DNA of 64,000 bases from Spongospora subterranea f. sp. subterranea (taxonomy: Eukaryota; Endomyxa: Phytomyxea; Phytomyxea; Plasmodiophorida): positions 48,078 through 112,077 of the forward strand of contig JAUGWO010000227.1 of NCBI GenBank assembly GCA_049724395.1, read 5' to 3'. Below the pieces are notes generated by a model that was given only the letters and a program-made list of their open reading frames with translations, searched no databases and had not been told where the DNA came from. The translations under genes were made by a program, and so were the position numbers. Shown piece after piece: positions 22,082 to 33,932 of this stretch; the stretch's first letter is position 1; the number at the start of each line of letters is the position of its first letter.

Positions 22082-23347
22082 TTGTTCGTCGCCAACTGCA
22101 CGAACCGAACATTTCTCTGCTCAGCGACCGGGCCTGAGCCGGACCCCAGGGGCTGGATGGCCGCTCTATTGCACGATGGCAAACCGGGAATATTGAGGAC
22201 CAAGTCCGAATCGGCGGCCGGGAACATTCGGGATCTGCATGGCCGCAGGAATGCTATTTGCTTGGGGTTATCTTCTTATCCCAAGATGTTGCAGCCAAGA
22301 CGTAATGCGATATGCGAAGCTTTAGAGACATTTTCTGTTCAGTGTTTAGCTGAATTCAGGCTTGGTATGCTCTCGATGTGGATGCCCGAAGGCTCATCAG
22401 AATTTCGTGATGCTCAATTTCCCAACAGCTTTGATCGTATTACTTTCAATGCGTTCGCTTGGTCGGAAGACAACATGTTTAAATGTTTAAAATGGGTTTT
22501 GTGCGAATCCGAGCTATTGAAATGCTTGAAGTTGCAAGAACCTATCGTTTTGTCGTTTTTAAGGCAAGTTCGAATGGGGTACGCCAAGTATTCCAATCCG
22601 TATCACACGTTCAGACATGCGTTTGATGTCACTCAATTCTGCTATTTGCTGCTTTCTGGTGGAGACTGTCGAGAGGTGTTCACCAAACATCAGTGTTTAG
22701 CCCTAATAATTGCTGCAATTTGTCATGATTTAGAGCATCCTGGAACTGATTTCGCGTTTCAGAACTGCATTGAATCTCATCTGTCGACAAAATACCATGG
22801 ATGCCAATCACCGTTGGAGTCTCATCACCTGTCTTGCTGTCGTTTGATCCTGGACGAGCCCGACAGCGATGTCTTAGCCAATTTTTCGCCCGAAATCAGA
22901 CTAGAGATCATCGATATGATTGGAAAATGTATATTGGCCACTGACATGTCCATCCATAGCGACATTGTTAAAAACTGGCATGAGAAAGTGGGAGATGGTG
23001 TAGTCAATGTGAAAGCGTCGCCACAGGAGCTTACAATAATGATCTTACAGATGTTCATCAAGATCGCCGATATCTCTAATGTGTGTCGGCCTTGGCCAGT
23101 TAGTGTCAAATGGTCTCAGAGCTTAATTGATGAACTGATGAGGGTTCACGATTCGGTCCTTGGTCTTGGCCACATTCCTAATAGCTTTCTCACCAGCGTT
23201 GCTTCTGAACCCGAGAAAGTCGTATATGCGTTTTCAGTTAATATTGCCAGGCCTCTCCTGGAAATTATCGTTCAGATTCTTCCGCGAACACGTCCTCTAT
23301 TATCAGTTCTTGATTCTAATGCCAATCGTTGGATTCAAGGATCGTGA
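22082..23347 (+). CDS. PDE9-like 3',5'-cyclic nucleotide phosphodiesterase
   Basis: A single exon of about 421 residues with a long N-terminal region and a C-terminal PDEase I domain. The domain shows YHTFRHAFDV (metal-binding His), ICHDLEHPG, SPLESHH, CILATDMSIHSDIV and KIADISN, followed by R-P and a late FMxR-equivalent region. The His and Asp ligands are kept, but the usual Asn of the HDxxHxxxxN signature is Phe here (HDLEHPGTDF). Order and spacing resemble PDE9-type cGMP enzymes and protist/fungal class I PDEs. No GAF, PAS or transmembrane region is evident. The start is the first in-frame ATG; an ATG at 22157 is an alternative. Confidence 0.82.
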   Translation: MFVANCTNRTFLCSATGPEPDPRGWMAALLHDGKPGILRTKSESAAGNIRDLHGRRNAICLGLSSYPKMLQPRRNAICEALETFSVQCLAEFRLGMLSMWMPEGSSEFRDAQFPNSFDRITFNAFAWSEDNMFKCLKWVLCESELLKCLKLQEPIVLSFLRQVRMGYAKYSNPYHTFRHAFDVTQFCYLLLSGGDCREVFTKHQCLALIIAAICHDLEHPGTDFAFQNCIESHLSTKYHGCQSPLESHHLSCCRLILDEPDSDVLANFSPEIRLEIIDMIGKCILATDMSIHSDIVKNWHEKVGDGVVNVKASPQELTIMILQMFIKIADISNVCRPWPVSVKWSQSLIDELMRVHDSVLGLGHIPNSFLTSVASEPEKVVYAFSVNIARPLLEIIVQILPRTRPLLSVLDSNANRWIQGS

Positions 23348-23578
23348 ATTTCGAGAACTTCCAAGCTGGTCATACGTTTCCTCTGTTTCAGAGAAAGTAC
23401 ATTTATCAAACTTAAACTTAATGTCAATATAATTTCTGCACATATTGCGACCTTAACCCATTTGCTTCTGAATTGTAGCTATAAATCTTGACGGAACCAA
23501 ATGGGCCAATTGGTTTGTCTTATTAAGTCAGTTAACGTTATGAAGAACTATTATTGCCACATGTTTTAGAGCAGATAA

Positions 23579-24690
23579 TCATGCAGAATATTTGCACCAA
23601 AACGACAGGTTCTGGCTGGCTGGGCAATATTGGCGAATATCGGTTGCGATTCGGGCCAGAAGAGTAGGACCTGACAGCAAGCAATTTATACGAGACAACT
23701 TGGCTATCTGCACGAATTGTTGATCAATATCACTTTGCAATTTCATTTCGCCAAGCAACAGGGCAATTTCCCAGCGAGTTTGCTGGAAGTACCCCCAAGT
23801 CCCTCCGCTCTGACGAATGAAGTTGATGAAGCAGTGGGAATCTCTCAACAATGGCATCCTGATGTTGCTTTGTAATAAAGGTATTGATGTTGATGTGAAA
23901 AATCCTGTCATGTAGTCCTTACATGCTGTCTCAATGGGGGTCGGCCACCAGAACCATTTGCGAATGAGCTTGGTCGAGGAGTCCGATATACGATAACCGT
24001 ATATTCCCATGCGGGCCACGACCATGAACCGAAGTTGCATTTGGAATGATGCAATCCGACCCTGACCGGTTGATGACTCCCATGCCCCCTTGTCAGATGG
24101 CGTCGTAAGTACTTGACTCTGGATATGAGGCCCTTTGGAGTGTAAATCGGTAGGTTCTGTCTGCAAATATGATGAACAGTTGGCCAAATGAAATCTTTGG
24201 CGATATGATAGACCTCTAAAGAAGCTACCAGTTTTTTTTGTGTTAGAAATGATAATGCATCGGTGATATGGGCCACGACAGGTTCCGAAACGGGGGCTCC
24301 CCATCGAGTCAAAATGTCGGCCCAGACATTGGCGGTTTCATCTATGTGTTTATTACAAACTTAACGAGCGTACTTGGAGTTGCCAGCGTTCAAGACGGTC
24401 TCCACTGGTTCGACTAGCAGGAAGACTCCGACTGTTGGGATCAAATAAGAATGTAATATGGTTTCTGTGGTCTCTAAAGAGACGAAATTTCTTCCCAATT
24501 AGATAGGGCTTGCACCCTTTAATTATTGGATATGCGTCCTTCTCTTTCATCGACCAGTTCAGTTGACTACCTTTGAAATTGCCGCTAAGGGATGCTGTCG
24601 ATTGAGACCCGATTGATGACTGATGAGATATCAGGATTTGATTTTGTATACTCATCTTCAATAAGGAGATGGCCACTTGGGGCATCCCTC
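23579..24690 (-). mobile_element. Ty3/gypsy retrotransposon fossil, RNase H and integrase region
   Basis: Reading leftwards: an RNase H segment (about 24690-24353) with the WSMKEKDAYPI and DHRN signatures and the LERWQ end, then NVWADILTRWG, which typically closes the polymerase RNase H in this family, then an integrase region from about 24310 to 23579. The style of the RNase H end resembles Ty3/gypsy elements known from oomycetes and early fungi. Gag, protease and most of the reverse transcriptase are missing, no terminal repeats were paired, and the copy has several breaks. It is a partial, fairly old fossil. Confidence 0.72.
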
Positions 24691-24749
24691 AACATATCAG
24701 GAGTGAAACATCTGCTCGATTCCGAGTGGGAACAATTCGGGTTTGCTGA

Positions 24750-25560
24750 TTAGAATAACGCCATCGGATAGATTTTCCCTTGTCACGTAAACCATTCGCC
24801 GACATAATGTTACAGTCAATCCAGTGTGACAATCGAGACTGAGATCGAGAAGTGCCGAACCAGACAACGAGACTGCTTGTACATTCTGAAAAAACGGGAA
24901 TTATTCTCGATATGAGATCTATTGCAACCTGTAATTTATTATCAGTGACATATTGACACTGGTTGTTTCAAGTTGACAAAATCGATTCGGACAACGCTGG
25001 CTGGTTAGAAAACGCGGGCATTCCTTGAGAGTTATCAAGAATATGCCGACCACGAGCACCGTCGTGACACCAACGACGATCAAAATCACTCCAGGGGGCT
25101 AAGCGTTTCCTTTAGGCAATCCCATTGCGGCCATTTTCAAACACGCTAGAACCATCCAAACCGCTTGCTTCTGTCCGCTACGCTCCATAATCTGTTTTTG
25201 GGCTCAGATCGTAACACAGTTCATACCGATGTGGGTATCGGATATGTCAGACGTTGCCTGTTTGGCGAGGGGCTCTGACAATGGATAATCATCGATGCAA
25301 TAGTACTGCAGTTTCATCTGGCGAAGCTATCCAATGATGACGACTTCTGTCTCGGGACCTTCGGCAATTATATCGTGGTCTTTGAAGAGAATGAATAGAA
25401 TTTGTTGATCGCAAGTGGGTACTACAATGGGCAGCTTTGGCACAAACTTGAGTAATCTGCCTACTAGCTGTGGGATAGTTATGTGTTGACTTCTTAATCC
25501 CTTTACCCATCGTTAAGTACAATTTATCGTGTACGAAAATCGAGCGGACAGTTCTTTATC
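24750..25560 (-). CDS. putative single-pass membrane protein, partial model
   Basis: An exon at about 25104-24930 encodes a strong transmembrane helix (VILIVVGVTTVLVVGIFLIT) followed by a Cys-rich cytosolic tail. The exon before it (about 25450-25190) gives beta-rich sequence, KLPIVVPTCDQQILFILFKD then PETEVVIIG. The joins near 25200 and 25320 were not settled. A type I membrane protein with a small ectodomain is the simplest reading. Start and full exon chain are unresolved. Confidence 0.4.
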
Positions 25561-25617
25561 CGCCCAACAATCATCCTCACAAGCGATGCCGTTGAACAAA
25601 AATAACTGAGTCTTGTT

Positions 25618-25966
25618 TTATGAATATTTCCATGTCATTAACGCTTTCCGAAACTGATCCGATATATCCATGTCCGGGGCGAACTTCGCGAATATTCTTT
25701 CCAAAGCGGTCTCATGCGATTTCGCCATCAAATGCCGAATTCGTTCCAATTTGACACGCTCATCTTTATTGAAATACTGGACAGAAACGAACATAAGTCC
25801 ACAATCAACTGTCTAGAAAAAACCATCGTGATCTAACATCAGCTTCGGCGGCACGTTCGTTCTTTGAGAACGTTCCCGTCGTTATAAGCGCTCGATGACG
25901 GATGACTCCAGCGATTGGTGTAATGGATCGCGATAGACATTGCTGAACCATTGGGACCTTGAACAT
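25618..25966 (-). CDS. mitochondrial ATP synthase inhibitor IF1
   Basis: Blocks reverse ATP hydrolysis by F1 when the proton gradient fails. Exon 25966-25838 gives a mitochondrial presequence and then FSKNERAAEAD; a 61-base intron (25837-25777) joins exon 25776-25618, giving YFNKDERVKLERIRHLMA. Phase is exact. The F-x-K-x-E-x-A-x-E-x-x-Y pattern is the minimal inhibitory sequence of IF1, followed by a basic helix. At about 95 residues the length fits. It sits between the membrane-protein exons and the secreted-protein exons, all on the minus strand. Confidence 0.75.
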
Positions 25967-26499
25967 GCTGTATTTGAACGATCAAACGATTGTCAGTTAA
26001 TCATCACCACTCAATAATTCCGCGTCTGTTCACCGTTTTTACGATCAAAACTCATGGATCAGATCCGACGGCCGATCAAACAATAATGTGCCGTTGCCCT
26101 CCCTTGGATTTCAAAATACCATTAATACAGAGGTTTTTTAAGCTGCGTTGACTGTCGCTGAAAATAAAACGACGATCAGATTGTGATTGGCTTGAACCAA
26201 CACGAATGTGATCAGGTCGGCCGAAATCCACGGTAGTTGACGAGCTAAACAAGGGCAGTTCAGATTGGACGAATTACGTAGATCCGTTGTCGGCCCGAAA
26301 AATCACCCTTTATTTCCCTAATTTGTATTTCGGCAGGCGTTTCCTAAGAAATGTGGTCCAAGATTTCTTTCCTACCCCGAATATTACTGAGATCCCGAGC
26401 GAATGATACTCGGTTTGGTGCAATTCTCTACTACTAATTGAATACCAGTGACATCATTTGATGGAAAGATCTTGAAATAATTGAATGGTCGTGAGCACT

Positions 26500-27668
26500 T
26501 TCCGACTCTCTTCTTTTTAGATCGTGGTTAGGACTGAACCGAATTCGACGACTCGTACGGTTCTCCTAAACTCGTATCGGAACGATGTTCCGAAATGGCG
26601 ACTGTTGAAAGTTCAACGTATGAGAAGAAAAATTGAGACAAATGACGACTGACGAGGTCAAGAAGTACAAGAGGTCGAATGATGTTCGACGTCTGTATAA
26701 GATCACTGGCATATACGGAATGAGTTGAACCGCATTGCTATTGCAGGAATGGGATCCAAAAATCATAATAAACCTTGTGCAATGCGCGTTTTGAGGAACG
26801 TCATCGTGAGCATGGTGAAACTGCTCGACTTCGAAGTGCAAGGGTCGGGATTGTCATTCAACTCGGAGAAAGCAGGGAGTTAGAGCGACAAAGGAGACGT
26901 TTGCCAAGAGACCTGGCTCATCGGGGAATCTGCCGGTAATCGCATATCCCTGCTCTCCATTGTCGTTGAATAAACAGGCAGTTATTTCAACACGAAATGC
27001 GTCGCTGAGCCACAAAGATGTCCAGCTGTTGTCAACCCGTTCATAAAATCGACCAGGATGATGAAGACTGCCGAATGTCCTATGCTGTCGTATTCAGGCG
27101 TGTTCCAGTTTCTAACAAGAGACTATTTCAGGATACTGATCCTGCCAGGCGTTGTTAACAACCACTTTATTACTGGAAGACGTAGGTCGTAATTTTGCAT
27201 TTCCCAGCAATAGGGTGGAATGTGAAGAACTTCCCCAGAGGTCTTTAGCCCAGTTTGAACAGGTTGCTCCAACTGGCGTTATGAAGCCGGCCAAGCACTG
27301 GCTGGTTTCATATCGTCCCATCCATCAATCTTGATCTTGGCGATTTAGCCAATCCGCCATGGAAACTGCATACGAGAAATACATGATGAGGACACTGACG
27401 GGTCTCTTGTTTGCAATCAGAGGCTCTGCCAGAATTTGTTCCCGCTTCTGTTTGATTGATTTCCCACCAAATTTAGTGTCCCTCAGGTTTTATACATGCA
27501 GCTGCAGGATAATCCGTTGACCGACGCCACATTCAGCTCGATTTGTAGTTCGGGATGCCGGCCCAACCCGCCAAGGTTATCTTCAGCCCGTGTCAGGATT
27601 TCGCATTTGATAGGTTTGATCCAGTTTAGATAAACTACAGTAAGCCATACGACAATCCTCACACCCAT
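26500..27668 (-). CDS. putative secreted protein, multi-exon, unrecognised
   Basis: ATG at 27668 opens a signal peptide (MGVRIVVWLTVVYLNWI) and an exon to about 27500. Later minus-strand exons include one giving KVVVNNAWQDQYPEI (to about 27125) and, after a GTCTCTTG-to-GACAG intron, one giving GSLHHPGRFYERVDNSWTSL and WLSDAFRVEITACLFNDNGE (about 27085-26840). The phases of the last two agree exactly; the earlier joins are not fixed. The beta-rich, Cys-containing sequence suggests an extracellular protein. The 3' end may extend to about 26500. No family recognised. Confidence 0.45.
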
Positions 27669-27699
27669 AATCTGTGTCCCATATCGACATGATCAGTAC

Positions 27700-28149
27700 C
27701 TAAAGGTGTAAGAACGCAACAACCTCTGGTCCCCTGGAAAACCCCATCTGCAAATGATACTGTTTATCAAACCAAGAAGTAGTTTCTTAAGAATGACGAT
27801 AAACTGTACTGGACGTGCCGCCCCCAATCGGCGTCGGCGCTATGTAGTGGGTTTTGGCCAAAAGTACTTTGTCAGCGAAATCGCCTCAGTTCTGGAGCAG
27901 CCAGTTGTATGAAGAGATATTGGAGGAGAAGATTGATTGTATTCAAAGAGAGAAACCATGAAGATTAGGAGAGTGAGTCCTTCGAGCTAACTCTGCGGCA
28001 CCACATTCCCCTCGTTCAAAACGAGAGCAAGTTCCATCACTGAAGGAATCTTTGACCGCCTCATTGAACTCTGTGGAAGTGCATCAGGCACTCATGGATC
28101 CCACGAGTCTGCTGACTCCTCGAAACCCCTCGCCAGCGAATTTCGGGAG
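27700..28149. other. no supported gene
   Basis: No recognisable coding or RNA feature; leads into the inverted duplication. Confidence 0.3.
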
Positions 28150-28364
28150 ACCAAGTGCCATCTTCAAGTTCAGCTGCGTCGAGAATTCCTTCGATATCCT
28201 TGATCGTCACCGGCAATCTGGTGTCCATACTTAGAGCGTTCGATTCATTGTGATGCTCGCTGGATGTAACTTCCGATCTGTGTCGACCAAATTGCCGATG
28301 GCGATCAAGGATACGAGGTCGAAGGAATTCTTGACGCAGCTGGCTTTGAAGATGGAACGTGGCC
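28150..28364. repeat. inverted duplication of a short coding segment
   Basis: 28150-28224 and 28283-28364 are inverted copies at about 80 percent identity by eye with a 58-base spacer. Read outwards, each arm encodes a related peptide: the minus-strand arm gives KDIEGILDAAELEDGTW and the plus-strand arm gives EVEGILDAAGFEDGTW. Conservation of the peptide while bases drift suggests the segment was coding when duplicated. Confidence 0.65.
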
Positions 28365-28641
28365 TGCCAATGATGCCGATATCAACGGAATCCCGTTGGA
28401 CCATTTCCACCACGCGTCAATGTGCTGACAACTGATAGCCAACTGCCCTTCTATCGCCGTCGGCGCTGATTGTAGTTATTGGGCAAACACCAATAACCCG
28501 GGAGTAAAATCTTGATCGATTGCAACACAGGTCTAAACTATAGTTTCATCATCGCTATTTATTATTGTACGTAGAATCGTAGAACGTGCAGAAAGCGTGG
28601 GCCGTGGAGAAAGGTATATCTGGCATTGCCGGGCACGATGG

Positions 28642-30979
28642 TCACTCCATGTTATCACCTCCTTCACTGTCTGACGAATCCCAGTTACCTTCGTCCAACG
28701 GCTCAATGCGATTCTCCAACGTCATCGATGCCTCGGAATCGTCGACCTCATCGTCCGCTATCGGAATAGCCATCTCCGTCTCTTTTCGCCTGCAATACCG
28801 TCTATGAACCCCCTTGCTTTTGATGGTGTTGATGATCGAGTCGATATCGATTGTTCGCTTGCCCAGCTTCTTCGCAGGACCATCGAAAACATCTTCCAGG
28901 ATTCGGTCAATCTCTCGTCGCGGTATTTTCTTGTCAACTAATCGCAACGCGACCCTAATTTGCTCTGGCGATAGTTTCGCCTCTTTTTCGCGCCCTATTT
29001 CTTCAAGAGCGTGTCTCAGATCTTGATAATATTCGATTATCTCGGTCAAATACTGATCCCTTAACGCTTCGGCAAATGGGCCTTGATCGCCGTCGCGATT
29101 TTCCTCAAACAATTTACCATAGTCAACATGGTTCCCAAACATGGACTCGGCTTCGATTGCTTTGACCAAAAACCTCATCCTGGCCATCGTCTTCTCTGGG
29201 AACTGTTTCAGCAATACCTTAACGAACATCTTCTTGTCTATGAATCCCGCCCTGGCTCCATCCTTTGCAGCACACGCTTCTAACAGCTTTCCCACCATAG
29301 CGGTCTGATCTTCGAATATATCCTCAGACACTTCTCCCCTCAATACCATATCGAATATCTGTATATCGGCGTCATACTGGAACGCCTTCATGGCCTCAAC
29401 CAGGCTATAACCCCATTCCTGTAGCGCCGCCGTAGCGCCATGCTTGGTCGACAGATACGTGTAAGAAGTAATCGGAGAGTCTCGACCGCGACCCGCGCTG
29501 TCGATCGTAGACCCTCTTCATGTTCCACACTTCTCGTATGATGAGTTCTGTTTGTCGCTTACCGATCTGACGTCGTCGAACCTTGCCTGATATTCGCAGA
29601 TATCGTGGTACCTCGTCTCCTGTTCCCAATCCATCAACGACTTGGGTTTTATCGCCAATGTAGCTCAGCCTAGCAGCCCGATCCGTTTCAGCCATCTCTT
29701 CCCCCAGCATATCTTCCATCTCCAGCATCTTGATCCGTCCCACCTTCTCAGCCAATGTTGTCACCAGCAGGTCCACTGCCATGGTCGTTGGGATCTCTGT
29801 CAGCGTTAGATGTACTCTGTTCGATATTTTCTGCCAGTCTGGCCGAGGTGTTCTCGATCCGTCCTCTGGCACTTCAACGGCCTTCTCCGTTGGGATTTGC
29901 GGCGTCGTTAACGAGACCTGGTTGATGGACATTGTTCTCCTTCTGATTGCTTGCTCAATGGTTGCACTCGGTTTCCTTTGCGATATTACGATGGACCCAG
30001 TTCGTCTGTTGTTTGAAGCTGACAGTCGTTTAGCTTTGGCAACGCTGTCATCCACGATTTGTTGCAGCGCTTGGTTTGATGCATTGGTCTTGTTCAACAG
30101 CTCCAAAGTCTCCACATTCTCTTTCAGCTGCCGCGAATGCTGCTCCCGAAGATCCGATAATTCCCTCTTCAACACGCTATTCATGACGTTCAAACGTCGC
30201 CCGTGCTGAATATCCTCCTCTAATAGAATAACCGTTTCTCGTGCTGAGGCAATCAGCTCGTTTAATCGAGCAATAGTTGCAGATTGATTACGGATTTGGC
30301 TATCTTGTTTCCTGATTAAGTTGTGGCTGTCGGCCAATTCGTTCTGCAAATGGTCGATCGTCGATCCCAGAAGCGATTCCGTTTGCCGTAATTGCCCAAT
30401 TCGTTCATTGAGCCCTTCGTTCTCAAGGTTAATTCGATTAACGTCGTTCCTATTATGACTCGCCACCTCGTAATACATAAGCCGGCTATTCTGATCAAAT
30501 ATTCCACCCTCAACAAAACTGATGATCCGTTCGATCGCGTATTGGAATGGCCCAACCCGTGTGGCAATCTTGGCCAATATACTCAACATCGGCCGAAGTA
30601 TTTCTCGATGTGGTCGGCCACATCCTAGCTCCTTATTATACTGCAAGATGTGTAATAACTCCAGTTCCGCCTCAGTGTGATATGAGCGAATATAGCGATG
30701 AGGATGCGCGCGATCTGTCATCGCCACCTCAACCGGACCAAGAACGTCGCGCCCTACATCTATTAGCTTTCGGCGTAAATCTAGATGATGTCGACGTCTT
30801 GGACTAACAGATTCAAGTTTGCGAGTGATTTTACTGCAAATTATCGGGCGAATTGCTACAATGGGCAATTGATCATTGATGATCAGAGGCAGAACAGGGT
30901 TTAGATTGGCTGAATTAGCTGAGTCCATTGGTTTTTGCCTCCGCCATCTGATGTCACTCCCTTCATGATTCATCCCCAA
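28642..30979 (-). CDS. TSNAXIP1: TSNAXIP1-like ciliary coiled-coil protein
   Basis: About 775 residues. Residues about 95-175 resemble the TSNAXIP1 N-terminal domain (ELELLHILQYNKELGC onwards), followed by a long coiled coil (about 180-320), a Ser/Thr-rich linker, a basic REVWNMK segment, then YTYLSTKHG and ALQEWGYSLVEAM, a later GPFAEALRDQ segment and a helical pair like degenerate EF-hands. It ends in an acidic tail. The reading frame shifts by one base near 29461-29467: dropping one T from TTCTTAC joins the two halves perfectly. TSNAXIP1 is tied to cilia and sperm flagella in animals, so the host probably makes flagella. Confidence 0.7.
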
Positions 30980-31544
30980 TATGATAGATACTAGGATAGG
31001 ATATCGATTAGACGAGATATTTATGAAGACTTAACAATTGTTGACACACTGACGGTTTCGCACAATGAATGATGGTGCAATCGTCTTTTATATAAGTGCA
31101 GCAATTGTTGACTACAATGACGAGGACAATGAGCGCCAAGAATACGGTGTTTCGAGTGAACGATGGCGCAATCGTCTGGCACAACGATCCATGATCCAGC
31201 ATACCATTCCCTGTCTGTGCCAGAGGTACGAGCAATCTGCCAACCAAACGATACCGTCCCTGAGTTGATCACGGAGATGAAACATCACGTGTTCCGACTC
31301 AACAATCGGGAAGTAACACCCTGTAACATGTTCATGTGCGGATAGTGCAGTGATAGTGCACTATGTGTCGTATCCGACTGGGTCCCAGGGCTCACATGAC
31401 CTTGGGTAATGATGATACAGCTCCGTGTTCGCCAATCGAAAGGTGGTGGAAATCGCGTGGGGTTATTATACGTATCACATCCCCAGGCAGGATCGTTCTA
31501 GAGAGTGGGGCGTTTTAGCGTCAAGTTGACTTGCCCATAACTTC
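30980..31544. other. promoter-proximal gap with a diverged direct repeat
   Basis: Between the divergent TSNAXIP1-like and TFB4 genes. A segment near 31064-31095 (ATGATGGTGCAATCGTCT core) recurs near 31158-31190 (CGATGGCGCAATCGTCTGG). Each copy is preceded by a GCAATTGTTGAC-like block. Possible duplicated small exon or regulatory block; not resolved. Confidence 0.35.
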
Positions 31545-32457
31545 ATGGTTGCTGCACCTGCCTTGGGCGACCCAGATTTGCTAGTCGCCATATTAGACTG
31601 TAACCCCTTATCATGGTTTTCTGTCAAAGAACGAGCCCCATTATCTTCCACGATTCGCGATCTTTCTTATTTTTTTCAATGCATTCAACGCACTACATGC
31701 AGGCAATGAACTGGTTGTGATCGGAGCCGATCCAGTCCAATCTGATTTTATTTATGGTGGAAACCGACCTAGTCAGGTTCTGTCTACCAGCATAAGAGAT
31801 CATCTGGCGTCCACACAGAGTATTCCAGGACCATCACAACTTAGTAGTGCCATGTCTTTGGCCATGTGCTATATTCGCATGAAAACACTCAATATCCCCA
31901 AGCTACATGCTCGAATTTTGTTGATACAGCTGGCTCCTGATATTTCCCAGCAATATACCGCTACGATGAACTGTATATTTTCCGCTCAGAATCTATCGGT
32001 TCCGGTTGATGTGCTGGTATTAGCAGCGGATCATTCGTTATTGCTCCAGCAAGCCGCCCATTTAACCAATGGCGTGTACAATAAAGTTCTTAACCCGAGC
32101 ACTGACCTTCTGCCCACCCTGCTCATGTTGTTTCTTCCCGGTGCATTCGACAGAACCGTAATGAGTATGCCGCATCAGCTCCAAGTCGATTACCGAGCTA
32201 CTTGCTTTTGCCATCAACGTGTTCAAGAAACAGGGTTTACGTGCCCAGTTTGTCTTTCTGGTTGGTTCGGCACGCGGCTAGATTTAAAGGCCTTGTTTTG
32301 ACTCTGATGCCGTAGTCTTCTGCAAAGCAGAATTAACCTGTTCTACTTGTCATACAAGGTCAGTGGAAAACAAACAATTATTTGCGGCAAGCATCGGGTT
32401 GAACCTTTTTTTAGGTTTCCGAAATTGCCTAGAAAAGCCCGAGCCCCTCCTGTTTGA
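31545..32457 (+). CDS. GTF2H3: TFIIH subunit TFB4 / GTF2H3
   Basis: Core subunit of TFIIH used in transcription start and nucleotide excision repair. ATG 31545 opens the vWA-like domain (LLVAILDCNPLSWFSV), then NELVVIGADP, HARILLIQLAPD and YNKVLNP. The C-terminal zinc module is assembled over two introns, 32261-32315 (starts GTTGGTTC) and 32359-32414 (starts GTCAGTGG): CFCH, then CPVCLS-VFCKAELTCSTCH and a basic tail ending at 32457. A run of seven T near 31670 breaks the frame between SYF and NAF; six T would restore it. About 285 residues, as expected. Confidence 0.9.
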
Positions 32458-33932
32458 CGATCTGGCACATTCTAACTTTGTGATTATCTACATCGTTTTG
32501 TTCATGATATATTATATACGTTTTCCATATCAATGCAATTCGCGCTGCTACCTAACGATGCTGATTACATTGCGTACCATTAGCACATATTTAAGGCAAT
32601 TCTCAAATTTTATATAGTTTTTATACAAATGCTTAGCATTATAAAATGGTCTTGGGAAAGATTTTTCGCATAGATCGAAGTCGGCCTCTATCTAATATGA
32701 ATTCCGTCGTATTGGAAAAACAGGATTGATAAAATAGGCGGTGAGACATCTCCAGAGGGGGCCGCGGCTCGTGATCTTGGTGGCCGAATGTACGAGGATA
32801 GATAGATTGGCATTGAACTTGTGCACGTTGGGCTGGAGGCTGGATCAGACAGGGTAAGATCGGGAGGCAGTACTGGAGAAGGTAATGGAGACAATGGGCG
32901 AGTCCTTGGCAGCATCGGCGGGCGGCCGGGCATGTGCCTGATCGACCGGGGCTGTCAACTCGGAAGCCTCTGCAGTCTTAAACCGACGCAATCGTGATGT
33001 GGCTCCTGAATGTATCGAGTGAAAGGGGGTTCAGCCCTGATTAGGTTGGGTAACGAATCAGACCACCCTGATATTTAACGAAATGGCCCTAAGCCAATAT
33101 GTGTCTGAACCCCGGATGCGCTAGTCACCCCCTTGCGCACGGCATTTCCTCTCGGCATCAACTGACAGCGCGGTTGCCGGTTAACGCATTTGACCAACAC
33201 TTGACTAAAACGCGGACACAAGGTCGCGGAAACTCCGAGCTGACGGTTGACACTGGTGACCAACGGGCCGCCGGCTGCCATCGCGACCAGGATGCAGGTT
33301 TTATTGCTGATGTCAACGTCATCCATAAATGTTGCAGGTCTGCAGAGCATTCCGCAACTTGGCGATGATCACGAGTAAATTGTGCTATTGAGATGCGATG
33401 GAAATTTTCTCTTAGGCTAGATGGGATAAAAACACAGCGTTTGAGACTACAGCGTACTACTCCGCGACTCAGATCGAAATTCCCTTCTGGCTCTGCGGCT
33501 CCGGGCGAGAAAAACCAGGTGACATGATTGCCAAGTAAACAATGAATCAAACGAAATTTGTTCCATCATGCGGACAAACGAGCCATATGGATTATGCTGT
33601 TGCATTCATCGGCTCGATGCCTTGAAAGAATGCCCAAGGACAGCGTTCGTTGATTGACAGAACGATGAAAAGTTCAAGAACAAATTGACCCCTCCACGAA
33701 CGTAGCAGAATGGCGCTCGGCAGCTTGAACATTGAGTTTCGGCGGTGAACGTTCGCATCGCGCCCATTAGACAGAGTTAGACCTTCCGTCAAGAGGCACA
33801 CAATGTTCTCAGAGGCGTATAATCTATGTATGTTGTCGTTTGTAGGGTTGAGAGTCGATAAGCAACCACACATAGGAAATAAACAGCACTATTCGAATAA
33901 ATTCAAGACTGATGCCTTGACGATATGACCCT
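32458..33932. other. no recognised gene, several open frames
   Basis: Minus-strand frames at 32933-32688 (Pro-rich, then basic), 33550-33158 and 33873-33592 are open but carry no motif I can name. A frame running through about 33800-33480 (SFVRMMEQISFDSLF) hints at a multi-exon gene on the minus strand. Left unassigned. Confidence 0.3.

Noticed and set aside
27012-27480. MBT/chromatin-like WDD motif in the secreted-protein region
   Set aside because: The K-I-D-G-W-D-D stretch is short, in another frame from the phased exons, and lacks the rest of an MBT repeat.
29730-30209. 159-residue plus-strand frame inside the TSNAXIP1-like gene
   Set aside because: Antisense shadow of a long conserved coding region.
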